A stretch of DNA of 64,000 nt from Nocardioides sp. ChNu-153. Its GTDB lineage: Bacteria > Actinomycetota > Actinomycetes > Propionibacteriales > Nocardioidaceae. The position numbers and the translations under genes were made by a program. Below the pieces are notes generated by a model. That model ran no database searches and had not been told where the DNA came from. It saw only the letters and a list, made by a program, of their open reading frames with translations. Below are positions 28,592 to 40,239 of this stretch, in pieces. The stretch covers positions 124,001-188,000 of the forward strand of contig NZ_JADEVT010000006.1 of assembly GCF_030466625.1 (NCBI RefSeq). Direction: 5' to 3'. Positions within the stretch are counted from its first letter, which is position 1. Every line of letters begins with the position of its first letter.

Positions 28592-30366
28592 TCCGCACCC
28601 ATGACGCCGGCGCCCTGCGCCCGGCGCACGTAGGCCAGACCGTCACCCTCGCCGGGTGGGTGGCCAAGCGGCGCGATCACGGCGGCGTGGCGTTCCTCGA
28701 CCTGCGCGAGGCCAGCGGCGTCGCCCAGGTCGTCGTGCGCGACGAGGAGGTCGCCGGCGGCCTGCGCAACGAGTACTGCGTGCAGGTGACCGGCGAGGTC
28801 GCCCTGCGCCCCGAGGGCAACGCCAACCCCAACCTGGCCTCCGGCGAGATCGAGGTCATCGCGACCGACGTCGAGGTGCTGAGCGCCGCCGCGCCGCTGC
28901 CGTTCCCCATCGACGACCACGTCGACGTGGGCGAGGAGGCGCGGCTGCGCCACCGCTACCTCGACCTGCGGCGCACCGGCCCGGGCCGCGCCCTGCGCCT
29001 ACGCAGCGAGGTCAACAAGGCGGCGCGCGAGGTGCTCGCGGGCCACGACTTCGTCGAGATCGAGACGCCGACGCTGACCCGGTCCACCCCCGAGGGCGCC
29101 CGCGACTTCCTCGTGCCCGCCCGCCTGCAGCCCGGCAGCTGGTACGCGCTGCCGCAGAGCCCGCAGCTGTTCAAGCAGCTGCTCATGGTCGCGGGCATGG
29201 AGCGCTACTACCAGCTGGCCCGCTGCTACCGCGACGAGGACTTCCGCGCCGACCGCCAGCCGGAGTTCACCCAGCTCGACATCGAGATGAGCTTCGTCGA
29301 GCAGGACGACGTCATCCGCCTCGCCGAGGAGATCGTCTCGGCGCTGTGGGCCCTCGTCGGGTACGACGTGCCCACCCCGCTGCCCCGCATGACGTACGCC
29401 GAGGCGATGGCCCGCTTCGGCTCCGACAAGCCCGACCTGCGGATGGGCCTCGAGCTCGTCGAGTGCACCGAGTACTTCGCCGACACGACGTTCCGGGTCT
29501 TCCAGGCCGAGTACGTCGGCGCCGTCGTCATGCCCGGCGGCGCCTCGCAGCCGCGCAAGCAGCTCGACGCCTGGCAGGAGTGGGCCAAGCAGCGCGGCGC
29601 CCGCGGGCTGGCGTACGTGCTCGTGCAGGAGGACGGCGAGCTGACCGGCCCCGTCGCCAAGAACCTCTCCGACGCGGAGAAGGCCGGCCTCGCGGCCCAC
29701 GTCGGCGCCGCGCCCGGCGACTGCGTCTTCTTCGCCGCGGGCGCGACCAAGCCCATGCGCGCCCTGCTGGGCGCCGCGCGCCTCGAGATCGGTCGCCGCG
29801 GCGGCCTCATCGACGAGTCGGCGTGGAGCTTCCTCTGGGTCGTCGACGCCCCGCTGTTCGAGCCCGCCGGCGACGCCGTCGCCAGCGGCGACGTGGCGGT
29901 CGGATCGGGCGCCTGGACGGCCGTGCACCACGCCTTCACCTCGCCGCAGGACGTCGCGTCGTTCGACGAGCAGCCGGGCGAGGCGCTCGCGTGGGCCTAC
30001 GACATCGTCTGCAACGGCAACGAGATCGGCGGCGGGTCCATCCGCATCCACCGCGAGGACGTGCAGAAGCGCGTGTTCGCGCTCATGGGCCTCGACGAGG
30101 CCGAGGCGCAGGAGAAGTTCGGCTTCCTGCTCGAGGCGTTCAAGTACGGCGCGCCCCCGCACGGCGGCATCGCCTTCGGCTGGGACCGCATCGTGTCGCT
30201 GCTCGCCGGCGTCGACTCGATCCGCGAGGTCATCGCCTTCCCGAAGTCGGGCGGCGGGTTCGACCCGCTGACCGCCGCGCCCGCGCCGATCACGCCCGCG
30301 CAGCGCAAGGAGGCCGGTGTCGACGCGAAGCCGGCCGTCAAGGCCGAGGCGCCCGCGCAGGGCTGA
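28588..30366 (+). CDS. aspS: Aspartyl-tRNA synthetase
   Basis: A 592-residue bacterial-type class IIb synthetase. The OB-fold anticodon domain (residues 1-105, [16 protein letters not shown]) is followed by motif 1, motif 2 ([20 protein letters not shown]), the bacterial GAD insertion (about 290-420) and motif 3 ([10 protein letters not shown]) near residue 530. It may be non-discriminating, charging also tRNA-Asn as in many actinobacteria that use GatCAB, but this is not visible. The gene is coupled to hisS. Confidence 0.96.
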   Translation: MIRTHDAGALRPAHVGQTVTLAGWVAKRRDHGGVAFLDLREASGVAQVVVRDEEVAGGLRNEYCVQVTGEVALRPEGNANPNLASGEIEVIATDVEVLSAAAPLPFPIDDHVDVGEEARLRHRYLDLRRTGPGRALRLRSEVNKAAREVLAGHDFVEIETPTLTRSTPEGARDFLVPARLQPGSWYALPQSPQLFKQLLMVAGMERYYQLARCYRDEDFRADRQPEFTQLDIEMSFVEQDDVIRLAEEIVSALWALVGYDVPTPLPRMTYAEAMARFGSDKPDLRMGLELVECTEYFADTTFRVFQAEYVGAVVMPGGASQPRKQLDAWQEWAKQRGARGLAYVLVQEDGELTGPVAKNLSDAEKAGLAAHVGAAPGDCVFFAAGATKPMRALLGAARLEIGRRGGLIDESAWSFLWVVDAPLFEPAGDAVASGDVAVGSGAWTAVHHAFTSPQDVASFDEQPGEALAWAYDIVCNGNEIGGGSIRIHREDVQKRVFALMGLDEAEAQEKFGFLLEAFKYGAPPHGGIAFGWDRIVSLLAGVDSIREVIAFPKSGGGFDPLTAAPAPITPAQRKEAGVDAKPAVKAEAPAQG

Positions 30367-30374
30367 GCCGCGCC

Positions 30375-30438
30375 GGACGCGCCGACGGGCCGTCGCCACC
30401 ACCCCTGCGGGGGCGGGGCGGCGGCCCGTCGGGCGTCC
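30375..30438. terminator. Hairpin terminator after aspS
   Basis: Long complementary arms (GGACGC..CGACGGGCCG and CGGCCCGTCG..GCGTCC, near-perfect) between the convergent aspS and trkA-type genes. It is probably bidirectional. Confidence 0.7.
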
Positions 30439-30440
30439 GC

Positions 30441-30480
30441 GGGTGCTGCCGGGTGGTGCCGGGTGCTGCCGGGTTGCTGC
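30441..30480. repeat. 4 x 10-bp degenerate tandem repeat
   Basis: Four adjacent units of gggtgctgcc (second gggtggtgcc, fourth gggttgctgc) lie between the aspS terminator and the stop codon of the minus-strand TrkA-type gene. Confidence 0.75.
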
Positions 30481-30483
30481 GCG

Positions 30484-31152
30484 TCAGGGGTGCGTGCTCG
30501 GCGCCAGCAGGCGCTCGAGGTCGTCCTCCAGCTCCGCGGGCACGACGAAGAGCAGCTCGTCACCGGCCTCGAGCGGCTGCTCGGCGTCCGGCGTGTAGAC
30601 CTGCCCGTCGCGCAGGATCGTCACCAGCGCGCAGTTGTCGGGGAACGGCACGAGTCCCGAGGGCTTCCCGACGTACGGCGAGTCCTCCGGCAGCGTGAGC
30701 TCCACCAGGTTGGCCTGGCCCTGGCGGAAGGTGAAGAGGCGCACCAGGTCGCCGACCGCGACCGCCTCCTCGACCAGCGCCGACATGATGCGCGGGGTCG
30801 AGACGCTGACGTCGACGCCCCACGCCTCGTTGAACAGCCACTCGTTGTCGGGGTGGTTGACGCGGCCCACCGTGCGGGGCACGGCGAACTCGGTCTTGGC
30901 CAGCAGCGACGTCACCAGGTTGGCCTTGTCGTCGCCGGTGGCGGCGATGACCACGTCGCACTGGTCGAGGCGCGCCTCCTCCAGCGACGATAGCTCGCAG
31001 CAGTCGGCGAGCAGCCACTCCGCCTCGGGCACCCGCTCGGGGCGGATGGCGACGGCGGCCTTGTCGATGAGCAGCACCTCGTGGCCGTTGTCGATCAGCT
31101 CGGCCGCGACGGAGCGGCCGACCGCCCCGGCGCCGGCGATGGCGACGCGCAT
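30484..31152 (-). CDS. ceoC: TrkA-type potassium channel/transporter gating protein (second copy)
   Basis: A 222-residue RCK protein. RCK_N starts with VAIAGAGAVGRSVAAELI (NAD-binding GxGxxG), then EVLLIDK and CDVVIAATGDDKANLV. A C-terminal TrkA_C domain follows from about residue 140 (LVELTLPEDSPYVGKP). These cytoplasmic subunits sense nucleotides and gate K+ transporters. Its ATG overlaps the stop of the other TrkA gene, so the pair is one operon. The arrangement equals M. tuberculosis ceoB-ceoC beside Rv2690c. Confidence 0.88.
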   Translation of the reverse strand: MRVAIAGAGAVGRSVAAELIDNGHEVLLIDKAAVAIRPERVPEAEWLLADCCELSSLEEARLDQCDVVIAATGDDKANLVTSLLAKTEFAVPRTVGRVNHPDNEWLFNEAWGVDVSVSTPRIMSALVEEAVAVGDLVRLFTFRQGQANLVELTLPEDSPYVGKPSGLVPFPDNCALVTILRDGQVYTPDAEQPLEAGDELLFVVPAELEDDLERLLAPSTHP

Positions 31153-31814
31153 CAGCTCTCCTCCGGTCCGCGGGCGATGGTCTGGTAGGCGTGGGCGGCG
31201 TTCTCCTCGCGCATCACCAGGTGGAGCATGTCGTTGTCCTGGATGACGCTCTCGCGGTGGGGGAGCGTGCCCTCGCCGAGCCGGTCGATCCAGGCGATCC
31301 GGGTGCGGGTCTGCTCCTGGAACGCGACGGTGCGCACGCCCACCCAGCGCTCGGGGGCCGGGACCTGGTCGAGGCGGATGGTGCCCGAGGGGTCGCGGAA
31401 GTCGGGCTCGGCCCCGGCGGGCAGGATCCGGCGCAGCACCTGGTCGGCCGTCCACTTCACCGTGGCGACGGTGGTGATGCCGAGCCGCTGGTAGACCTCG
31501 GCGCGGCCGGGGTCGTAGATCCGGGCCACGACCTGCTCGATGCCGAACGACTCGCGGGCGACCCGGGCGGCGATGATGTTGGAGTTGTCTCCGCTCGACA
31601 CCGCCGCGAACGCGTCGGCCCGCTCGATGCCCGCCTTGACGAGCACCTTGCGGTCGAAGCCGAGGCCCGTCACCTTCTCGCCGTTGAAGCCCGGGCCGAG
31701 TCGGCGGAAGGCCTCGGAGGCGACGTCGATCACCGAGACGGTGTGGTTGCGGTCCTCCAGGCTCCGCGCCAGCGTCGAACCGACGCGGCCGCAGCCCATG
31801 ATCACGACATGCAC
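31152..31814 (-). CDS. ceoB: TrkA-type potassium gating protein (first copy)
   Basis: A 220-residue RCK protein with the NAD motif VVIMGCGRVGSTLARSL, HTVSVIDVASEAF and ADAFAAVSSGDNSN, then a TrkA_C domain beginning near PERWVGVRTV. It is about the same length as its neighbour but only distantly similar, which suggests a heteromeric pair. It is divergent from the KimA-like permease across an 86-bp spacer that must hold promoters for both. Confidence 0.9.
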   Translation of the reverse strand: MHVVIMGCGRVGSTLARSLEDRNHTVSVIDVASEAFRRLGPGFNGEKVTGLGFDRKVLVKAGIERADAFAAVSSGDNSNIIAARVARESFGIEQVVARIYDPGRAEVYQRLGITTVATVKWTADQVLRRILPAGAEPDFRDPSGTIRLDQVPAPERWVGVRTVAFQEQTRTRIAWIDRLGEGTLPHRESVIQDNDMLHLVMREENAAHAYQTIARGPEES

Positions 31815-31886
31815 GTGGCGAACCGTAGCCCAGTCGGGCTCGGGCGGGCTCCACCGCGAGGAAGTGGCGCCGCCACCGCGCGGGCG

Positions 31887-31892
31887 TACGAT
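31887..31892 (+). promoter_or_regulatory. -10 element TACGAT of the KimA-like gene
   Basis: TACGAT lies 8 nt before GTG 31901, with no Shine-Dalgarno, in the shared divergent spacer. Confidence 0.4.
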
Positions 31893-31900
31893 CGCGCCTC

Positions 31901-33964
31901 GTGGGTCTCGCCGACGCCTCGAAACGGGTCCTGCTCGGGCGCAAGCTCAGCAGCTCCCAGCTCGGGGAAACACTCCTGCCCAAGCGCATCGCGCTCCCCG
32001 TCTTCGCCAGCGACGCGCTCTCGTCCGTGGCCTACGCCCCCGACGAGGTCTTCATCATGCTCTCGATCGCGGGGGCGACGTCCTACGTCTTCTCCCCGTG
32101 GATCGGCGTCGCCGTCGCGCTCGTGATGGCCGCGGTCATCCTGTCGTACCGCCAGACGGTGCACGCCTACCCGAGCGGCGGCGGCGACTACGAGGTGGCG
32201 AGCGTCAACCTGGGCCCCGCGGCCGGCACCACGGTCGCGAGCGCGCTGCTCGTCGACTACGTGCTCACCGTCGCGGTCTCCATCTCGTCGGGCTCGCAGT
32301 ACGCGGCCGCGGCCATCCCGTTCCTGTCCGGGCACGAGGTCTTCTTCGCCTCCGCGCTGGTCGTCCTGCTCATGGCGCTCAACCTGCGGGGCATCCGCGA
32401 GTCGGGCAGCTACTTCGCCGTGCCGACGTACCTGTTCATGGTCGCGATCCTCGGCATGGCGGTGTACGGCGGCATCCGCTGGTTCGCCGGCACGCTGCCC
32501 GAGGTCGAGAGCGCCGACCTGCAGGTGGTGCCGCGCGAGGGGTTCGAGGACCCGCTGAGCCAGTTCGCGATGGTCTTCCTGCTGGCCCGGGCGTTCTCGT
32601 CGGGCTGCGCCGCCCTGACCGGGGTGGAGGCCATCTCGAACGGGGTGCCGGCCTTCCGCCGGCCGAAGAGCCGCAACGCCGCGGCGACGCTGCTCATGCT
32701 GGGCGCGATCGCCATCACGATGATGATGTCGGTCATCCTGCTGGCCCGGGAGATGGGGCTGCGCTACGTCGACCCGCACGAGGTGGACCGCCTGCGCACC
32801 GTGGCGGGCGACCCGCTGCCCGAGGGCTACGACCAGCACACGGTGATCGCCCAGATCGCCGGCGCGCTCTTCTCCGACTTCCCGCCGGGCTTCTACTTCA
32901 TCGTCACGATGACGGGCATCATCCTCGTGCTGGCGGCCAACACCGCCTTCAACGGCTTCCCGGTGCTGGGCTCGATCCTGGCGAAGGACGGGTACGCCCC
33001 GCGCGCCCTCGGCTCGCGCGGCGACCGCCTCGCCTACAGCAACGGCATCGTCTTCCTGGCCGTCATGGCGATCGTGCTCATCGTCGCGTTCGACGCCCAG
33101 ACCACGAAGCTGATCCAGCTCTACATCGTCGGCGTCTTCGTCTCGTTCAACCTCAGCCAGCTCGGCATGATCCGGCACTGGACGCGGCACCTGGCGAGCG
33201 AGAAGGACCCGGCGAGGCGCCGGTCGATGCAGCGCTCGCGCGCCATCAACACGGTCGGCCTCTGCTTCACCGCGGTCGTGCTCGTCGTCGTGCTGGTGAC
33301 GAAGTTCCTCGAGGGCGCCTGGATCACGATCCTGGCGATGGCGGCGGCGTTCTTCCTCATGCGGGGCATCCGGCGCCACTACGAGCGCGTCGCCCTCGAG
33401 CTCGCCGCGGAGGAGGGCGACAAGGTCCTGCCGACGCGCGTGCACGCCATCGTGCTCGTCTCGAAGGTGCACAAGCCGACGCTGCGGGCGCTGGCCTACG
33501 CCAAGGCGTCGCGGCCCAACGTCCTGGAGGCCGTCTGCGTCTCGACCGACTCCGCCGACACCGACCGCCTCCTCGAGGCCTGGGACGCCCGGCGCATCGA
33601 CGTGCCGCTGAAGGTGCTGCACTCGCCGTACCGCGAGCTGATCCGGCCGATCGTCGACTACGCCGTGGAGATCCGCCGCGCCAACCCGCGCGGCGTGGTC
33701 GCCGTCTACATCCCGGAGTACGTCGTGGGTCACTGGTGGGAGCAGCTGCTGCACAACCAGAGCGCGCTGCGCCTCAAGGGCCGGCTGCTCTTCACGCCCG
33801 GCATCATGGTGACCTCGGTGCCCTACCAGCTGCGCTCGTCCGCCGCCGCCCTGGAGCGCGAGGACCGGCAGATGACCCGCGTCCGGCCCGGCGACCTGCG
33901 CCGCGGCCGGGTCACCGACGCCCCGCCGGACCGCGTGACGCCCCCGTCGGAGCGCGGCCGGTGA
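31901..33964 (+). CDS. APC-superfamily permease, KimA-like potassium importer
   Basis: A 687-residue membrane protein with about 12 helices in the first 470 residues and a soluble C-terminal domain of about 200. The N-terminal blocks SSDALSSVAY-type (ASDALSSVAYAPDEV), ILSYRQTVHAYPSGGGDYEVAS and LLVDYVLTVAVSISSGSQ closely resemble Bacillus subtilis KimA (YdaO), a high-affinity K+/H+ importer shut by cyclic di-AMP, and M. tuberculosis Rv2690c. Adjacent divergent TrkA genes support a potassium role. An amino-acid substrate, as implied by older annotations, is less likely. The stop overlaps the next gene. Confidence 0.82.
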   Translation: MGLADASKRVLLGRKLSSSQLGETLLPKRIALPVFASDALSSVAYAPDEVFIMLSIAGATSYVFSPWIGVAVALVMAAVILSYRQTVHAYPSGGGDYEVASVNLGPAAGTTVASALLVDYVLTVAVSISSGSQYAAAAIPFLSGHEVFFASALVVLLMALNLRGIRESGSYFAVPTYLFMVAILGMAVYGGIRWFAGTLPEVESADLQVVPREGFEDPLSQFAMVFLLARAFSSGCAALTGVEAISNGVPAFRRPKSRNAAATLLMLGAIAITMMMSVILLAREMGLRYVDPHEVDRLRTVAGDPLPEGYDQHTVIAQIAGALFSDFPPGFYFIVTMTGIILVLAANTAFNGFPVLGSILAKDGYAPRALGSRGDRLAYSNGIVFLAVMAIVLIVAFDAQTTKLIQLYIVGVFVSFNLSQLGMIRHWTRHLASEKDPARRRSMQRSRAINTVGLCFTAVVLVVVLVTKFLEGAWITILAMAAAFFLMRGIRRHYERVALELAAEEGDKVLPTRVHAIVLVSKVHKPTLRALAYAKASRPNVLEAVCVSTDSADTDRLLEAWDARRIDVPLKVLHSPYRELIRPIVDYAVEIRRANPRGVVAVYIPEYVVGHWWEQLLHNQSALRLKGRLLFTPGIMVTSVPYQLRSSAAALEREDRQMTRVRPGDLRRGRVTDAPPDRVTPPSERGR

Positions 33965-35196
33965 GCGAGCCGGCTCCTGGCCGCGGTCGGGGCGACCGGC
34001 GGCGCGGGCCGCGCGGCGGCGGGGTCCGCCGTACCCGTGTCCCGCGCGGCGCCTCCCGGGTCGGCGAGCGGTTCACCGCGGAGGTCGGCCCGGTCGCCCA
34101 CGGCGGGCACTGCGTCGCCCGCGTGCAGCTGCCGGACCAGGAGCGCCCCCGCGTCGTCTTCGTGCGCCACGCCCTGCCCGGCGAGCGCGTCGTGCTCGAG
34201 GTGACCGAGGGCAGCGACGGCGACCGGTTCTGGCGCGCCGACGCGGTCGTGGTCGAGGAGGCCTCGCCCCACCGCGTGGACGCGCCGTGCCCGTTCGCCG
34301 GCCCCGGTCTGTGCGGCGGCTGCGACTTCCAGCACGTCGACCTCGCCCACCAGCGCCGCCTCAAGGCCGACGTCGTGGCCGAGCAGCTGCGCCGCCTCGC
34401 GGGCCTCGACCTCGACGTCGAGGTCGAGGCCGTGCCCGGCGACCTCCCCGAGCAGCTGGCGGGCCTGCGGTGGCGCACGCGGGTGCGGTACGTCGCGCTG
34501 CCCGACGGCGGGCGCGGCATGCGCCGCCACCGGGCCCACGACGTGGTCGAGGTCGACGACTGCCGCATCGCCCACCCCGACGCGCGCGAGCCCCGGCCCG
34601 GTGTGGTGCACGAGGAGGTCGCCGCGGGCGGCACGGGACACCGCTTCGCCGTCGAGGCCGCCGGGTTCTGGCAGGTGCACCCGGGTGCGCCGGCGACGCT
34701 CGTCGAGGCCGTGCTCGGGATGCTCGCGCCGCGGGCGGGGGAGCGGGCCCTCGACCTGTACGGCGGGGTGGGGCTGTTCGCGCGCTTCCTCGCCGACCGC
34801 GTGGGCCCGGACGGCTCCGTCGTCAGCGTCGAGGGGGACGCCGCGGCCTCCGCCCACGCCGCCACCAACCTCGCGGACGCCCCCGGGGCGCCGCAGGTGC
34901 GCCGCGGCGACGTGGCGCAGGTGCTGCGCGACGGCCTCGGTGACCCGGTGGACGTCGTGGTGCTCGACCCGCCCCGCGAGGGCGCGGGACGCGAGGTCGT
35001 CGACGAGGTGGTGCGCCGCTCGCCGCGCGCGGTGGCGTACGTCGCGTGCGACCCCGCGGCGCTGGCGCGCGACGTCGCGTCCTTCGCCGAGCGGGGCTAC
35101 CGCCTGGAGCGGCTTCGCGGGTTCGACCTCTTCCCGATGACCCACCACGTCGAGTGCGTCGCGCTGCTCGTGCCGGACGGTCGCGACGCGGCCTGA
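33961..35196 (+). CDS. TrmA/RlmCD-family RNA uracil-5-methyltransferase
   Basis: A 411-residue SAM-dependent enzyme. After a basic Arg/Gly-rich head (residues 1-35), a TRAM domain (ERFTAEVGPVAHGGHCVAR) is followed by a Cys cluster APCPFAGPGLCGGC for a [4Fe-4S] centre, a fourth Cys in VDDCRIAHP, the SAM-binding loop LDLYGGVGLFARFLA, LDPPREGAGREVV and the nucleophile in VAYVACDPAALARD. The modified base in rRNA or tRNA is not predictable. GTG start overlaps the permease stop. Synteny with Rv2689c-Rv2690c holds. Confidence 0.9.
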   Translation: MSEPAPGRGRGDRRRGPRGGGVRRTRVPRGASRVGERFTAEVGPVAHGGHCVARVQLPDQERPRVVFVRHALPGERVVLEVTEGSDGDRFWRADAVVVEEASPHRVDAPCPFAGPGLCGGCDFQHVDLAHQRRLKADVVAEQLRRLAGLDLDVEVEAVPGDLPEQLAGLRWRTRVRYVALPDGGRGMRRHRAHDVVEVDDCRIAHPDAREPRPGVVHEEVAAGGTGHRFAVEAAGFWQVHPGAPATLVEAVLGMLAPRAGERALDLYGGVGLFARFLADRVGPDGSVVSVEGDAAASAHAATNLADAPGAPQVRRGDVAQVLRDGLGDPVDVVVLDPPREGAGREVVDEVVRRSPRAVAYVACDPAALARDVASFAERGYRLERLRGFDLFPMTHHVECVALLVPDGRDAA

Positions 35197-35228
35197 CCGC
35201 TCCTCCGGTTTTCGCTCGACGCCGTGTA

Positions 35229-35242
35229 TCTTGACGTCGAGA
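35229..35242 (+). promoter_or_regulatory. Near-palindrome upstream of aconitase
   Basis: TCTTGACGTCGAGA reads as its own complement except for one position pair. It lies about 130 bp before the acnA start and contains a TTGACG that could also be a -35. It is likely a regulator site or core promoter; the factor is not known. Confidence 0.45.
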
Positions 35243-35286
35243 CAAATGCCGGCCAGCCGCTCCGACCGCGGCCAGGCCGTCCGGCC

Positions 35287-35305
35287 CGAGGTAAGGCGAG
35301 CCTTC
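35287..35305 (+). promoter_or_regulatory. Candidate IdeR/DtxR iron box
   Basis: AGGTAAGGCGAGCCT matches 12 of 15 core positions of the DtxR/IdeR consensus (AGGTTAGGCTAACCT). It stands about 70 bp upstream of acnA, whose product carries an iron-sulfur cluster. Iron-responsive control is inferred. Confidence 0.5.
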
Positions 35306-35314
35306 CTAGGAAGG
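35301..35314 (+). promoter_or_regulatory. Perfect 14-bp palindrome overlapping the iron-box candidate
   Basis: CCTTCCTAGGAAGG is a perfect palindrome sharing 5 bp with the iron-box candidate. It may be a second operator half or a small RNA hairpin in the acnA leader. Confidence 0.5.
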
Positions 35315-35374
35315 TGACCGGGCCCGGCGGCAAGATGGGCCGGGAGCGCGAGACCAGCGACGAGGAGTGTGACT

Positions 35375-38179
<2,805 letters not shown>

Positions 38180-38204
38180 GCGCCCCCACCCGCGCCGCAC
38201 CGTC

Positions 38205-38244
38205 ACGACGGCCCGTCACCCCGCGAGGGGTGGCGGGCCGTCGT
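38205..38244. terminator. Terminator after acnA
   Basis: ACGACGGCCCG pairs with CGGGCCGTCGT, with an inner CACCCC/GGGGTG stem, between convergent acnA and the membrane-protein gene; probably works on both strands. Confidence 0.8.
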
Positions 38245-38278
38245 GCTGCCCGGCCGGCCGGGGTGGCCCGCGGGTGGT

Positions 38279-39322
38279 TCAGCCGCGGCGCGGGCGGAAG
38301 GGCGGCACCCGGTCGAGGCCCTGCGCGAGCGCCCGCAGCGGCCCCTCGAGCGGCCCGCGGTCCCACGGCCGCACGCGCACGACGCGCGGCCACGCCCACC
38401 CGAGGGCGACGGTGCCGAGCACGAGGCCGCCGAGCAGCAGCCCCGAGTCGTCGGTCGTGCCGGGCGGGGCGTCGCGCACCCAGGCCGCGGCGACGAGGAC
38501 CTGCACGACGTACGCCGTGAGGGCCACCGTCCCCGCGCCGGCCAGCAGGGCGAGGACGGGGCGCACCGTGCGGCCCAGGAGGTCCTCGAGCGCGCGTGCG
38601 CCCTGCACGACGAGCACGCACAGGCCGAGCTCGAGCGCCAGGACGGGGTGCGTCCCCGAGTACGGCGCGAGCGCGACCTCCCCGGCCGCCTCCGCGCCGA
38701 GCAGGCCGGCGACGACGACCGCGGCGACACCGAGGGTCACCACGGTGACGACGCGGCCCCCGTGGCGCGCGAGGAGCACGCCGACCGCCGCGATCGGCAG
38801 GAGCTCGACCAGCCGGTAGAACGGGCCGGCCGCCGCCACCTCGAGGGCCCGCGGGTAGAGACCGTCCGCCGGCTCGCCCGCGAAGACCCGCTCGATGCGC
38901 CACTCCCCGAGGTGGGTGGTGGCGGATGCGACGACGTCCGGGGCGACCCACAGGAGGGCGGCTACCCCCACCACGAGCACCAGGTCCGGCAGCCGCACGA
39001 GCAGCACGGCGAGCAGCGTCAGCACCCCGAGCCAGACCAGCACGACGGCGATCTGGGCGCCGGCGTCCTCCAGCAGGAGGCCGAGGCCCACGAGGGCCAC
39101 GCCGCGCACGAGCACCGAGGACCACTCGCCGCGCCGTCCCCGGCCCAGCTGCGCGCCCCAGCCGATGAGGAGAGCGAACAGCGGCGCCGTCAGGTGGTCG
39201 GCGAGCAGCAGCACCTGGCCGGGGCCGAGCGTGGGCGCGAAGTGCGCCACGAACATCGACAGGATCGCGACGCCGCGCGCGGCGTCGACGGCCAGGTCAC
39301 GGGACGGGGTGGGGACCGGCAT
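38279..39322 (-). CDS. Multi-pass membrane protein resembling HGSNAT/DUF418-type acyltransferases
   Basis: A 347-residue protein with roughly nine hydrophobic helices. The start DLAVDAARGVAILSMFVAHFAP matches the first helix of the heparan-alpha-glucosaminide acetyltransferase-like and DUF418 families (D-x-ARGxAIL), including the His that accepts acyl groups in characterised relatives. HPVLALELGLCVLVVQG and a basic C-terminus follow. It may transfer an acyl group to an extracytoplasmic acceptor. Its start overlaps the preceding long-protein gene by 26 bp, so it is the last gene of a five-gene operon of otherwise unknown proteins. Confidence 0.6.
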   Translation of the reverse strand: MPVPTPSRDLAVDAARGVAILSMFVAHFAPTLGPGQVLLLADHLTAPLFALLIGWGAQLGRGRRGEWSSVLVRGVALVGLGLLLEDAGAQIAVVLVWLGVLTLLAVLLVRLPDLVLVVGVAALLWVAPDVVASATTHLGEWRIERVFAGEPADGLYPRALEVAAAGPFYRLVELLPIAAVGVLLARHGGRVVTVVTLGVAAVVVAGLLGAEAAGEVALAPYSGTHPVLALELGLCVLVVQGARALEDLLGRTVRPVLALLAGAGTVALTAYVVQVLVAAAWVRDAPPGTTDDSGLLLGGLVLGTVALGWAWPRVVRVRPWDRGPLEGPLRALAQGLDRVPPFRPRRG

Positions 39323-40238
39323 GGGCCGCAGTCTGGCGCACCAGGCCGGCCACGACGTCGGGATCCGCGATCTCCGGCAGCGTCAGCAGCTGCCGCAGGG
39401 TCTCCGGGCCGACGCGCGACAGCACCGGCAGCACGTGCTCCCAGTCGCCGCGGGCCACCACGGCGGCCACCACCTGCCGCTGGGTCTCGCGCTCGAGGCG
39501 GGTGAGCAGCTCGAAGAGGCGGGTGCGGGTGTCCAGCCCCAGGACGCCGAGCAGGAGGACGGCGTCGGCGGCCCGCCCGGCGTCGGTGGCGGCCGCGAGC
39601 ACCCGCAGCAGCGTCGCATCGGGCAGGCCCGCGACGACCGCGTCGAGCGCCCCGGCGTCCTCGGCGTGCAGCGCGACCTCCAGCACCGCGAGGCCCGGGG
39701 CGTCCCGGATCACCTCGACGCTCGCGCGCGGGGCCATGACCCCCACGAAGCCGCCGAGCGCCAGGTGCTCGGCGCTCGCCAGCATCCGCCGGCCCACGGC
39801 GACGAGCAGCGGCTCGGGCAGGTCGGCGACGAGCGGCCCGCTGCGGGCCGGGTCGAGGTACGTCGTCAGCTCGGCCAGGAAGTCGGGGGAGATGCGCGCC
39901 GCTAGCCGCACGGCGTCGGGCTGCGGCATGACCTCGGCGGTCCGGGCCGCGACGAGCGGGCCCAGCGCGGCCTCCGCCACGCGGGCGCAGACGGCGACGG
40001 GGACGAACCGCGTCAGGCCGGCCAGCCGGGCGAAGCGGTGCTCGTGGCGGCGGTGGCGGGCGTCCACCACCCGGCGGCGCAGGCGGGCCACCTCCGTCGG
40101 ACCGAGCTCGGCCAGGAAGTCGAGCGTCGGGTCGTCCGCGCCCAGCGCCAGCTCGTGGCGCAGGCGCGCCAGCTCCACGGCGACGTGGCCGGTCCCGGTG
40201 GAGGGGCCGGTGGGCGTGGCGGTGGCGGTCAGGGACAC
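39297..40238 (-). CDS. Uncharacterised long protein of the duplicated module (copy 2)
   Basis: A 313-residue, Leu/Ala/Val/Arg-rich, probably all-helical soluble protein with no signal or membrane helix. It is clearly paralogous to the 40524-41507 product. Shared blocks in order: ELAxLxHEL near the start, QPDAVRLAARISPDFLAELTTYLD near 105-130, LLVAVGRRMLASAEHLALGGFV near 145-165, VLEVALHAED, and HVLPVLSRVGPETLRQLLTLPE near the end. I do not recognise a known family. The repeated helical pairs recall solenoid or MgtE-N-like domains, but that is only a resemblance. It lies 1 nt after its short partner. Confidence 0.75.
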   Translation of the reverse strand: MSLTATATPTGPSTGTGHVAVELARLRHELALGADDPTLDFLAELGPTEVARLRRRVVDARHRRHEHRFARLAGLTRFVPVAVCARVAEAALGPLVAARTAEVMPQPDAVRLAARISPDFLAELTTYLDPARSGPLVADLPEPLLVAVGRRMLASAEHLALGGFVGVMAPRASVEVIRDAPGLAVLEVALHAEDAGALDAVVAGLPDATLLRVLAAATDAGRAADAVLLLGVLGLDTRTRLFELLTRLERETQRQVVAAVVARGDWEHVLPVLSRVGPETLRQLLTLPEIADPDVVAGLVRQTAAHAGPHPVP

Positions 40239-40239
40239 G

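Noticed and set aside
31901..33964. Plain amino-acid permease for the first APC gene
   Set aside because: N-terminal motifs and neighbouring TrkA genes fit a KimA-like potassium importer better; the second APC gene at 45266 keeps the amino-acid label.
38205..38244. Possible attachment site or mobile-element end near the unknown operon
   Set aside because: The inverted repeat is a normal terminator between convergent genes. No integrase, transposase or flanking direct repeat was seen, and base composition does not change.
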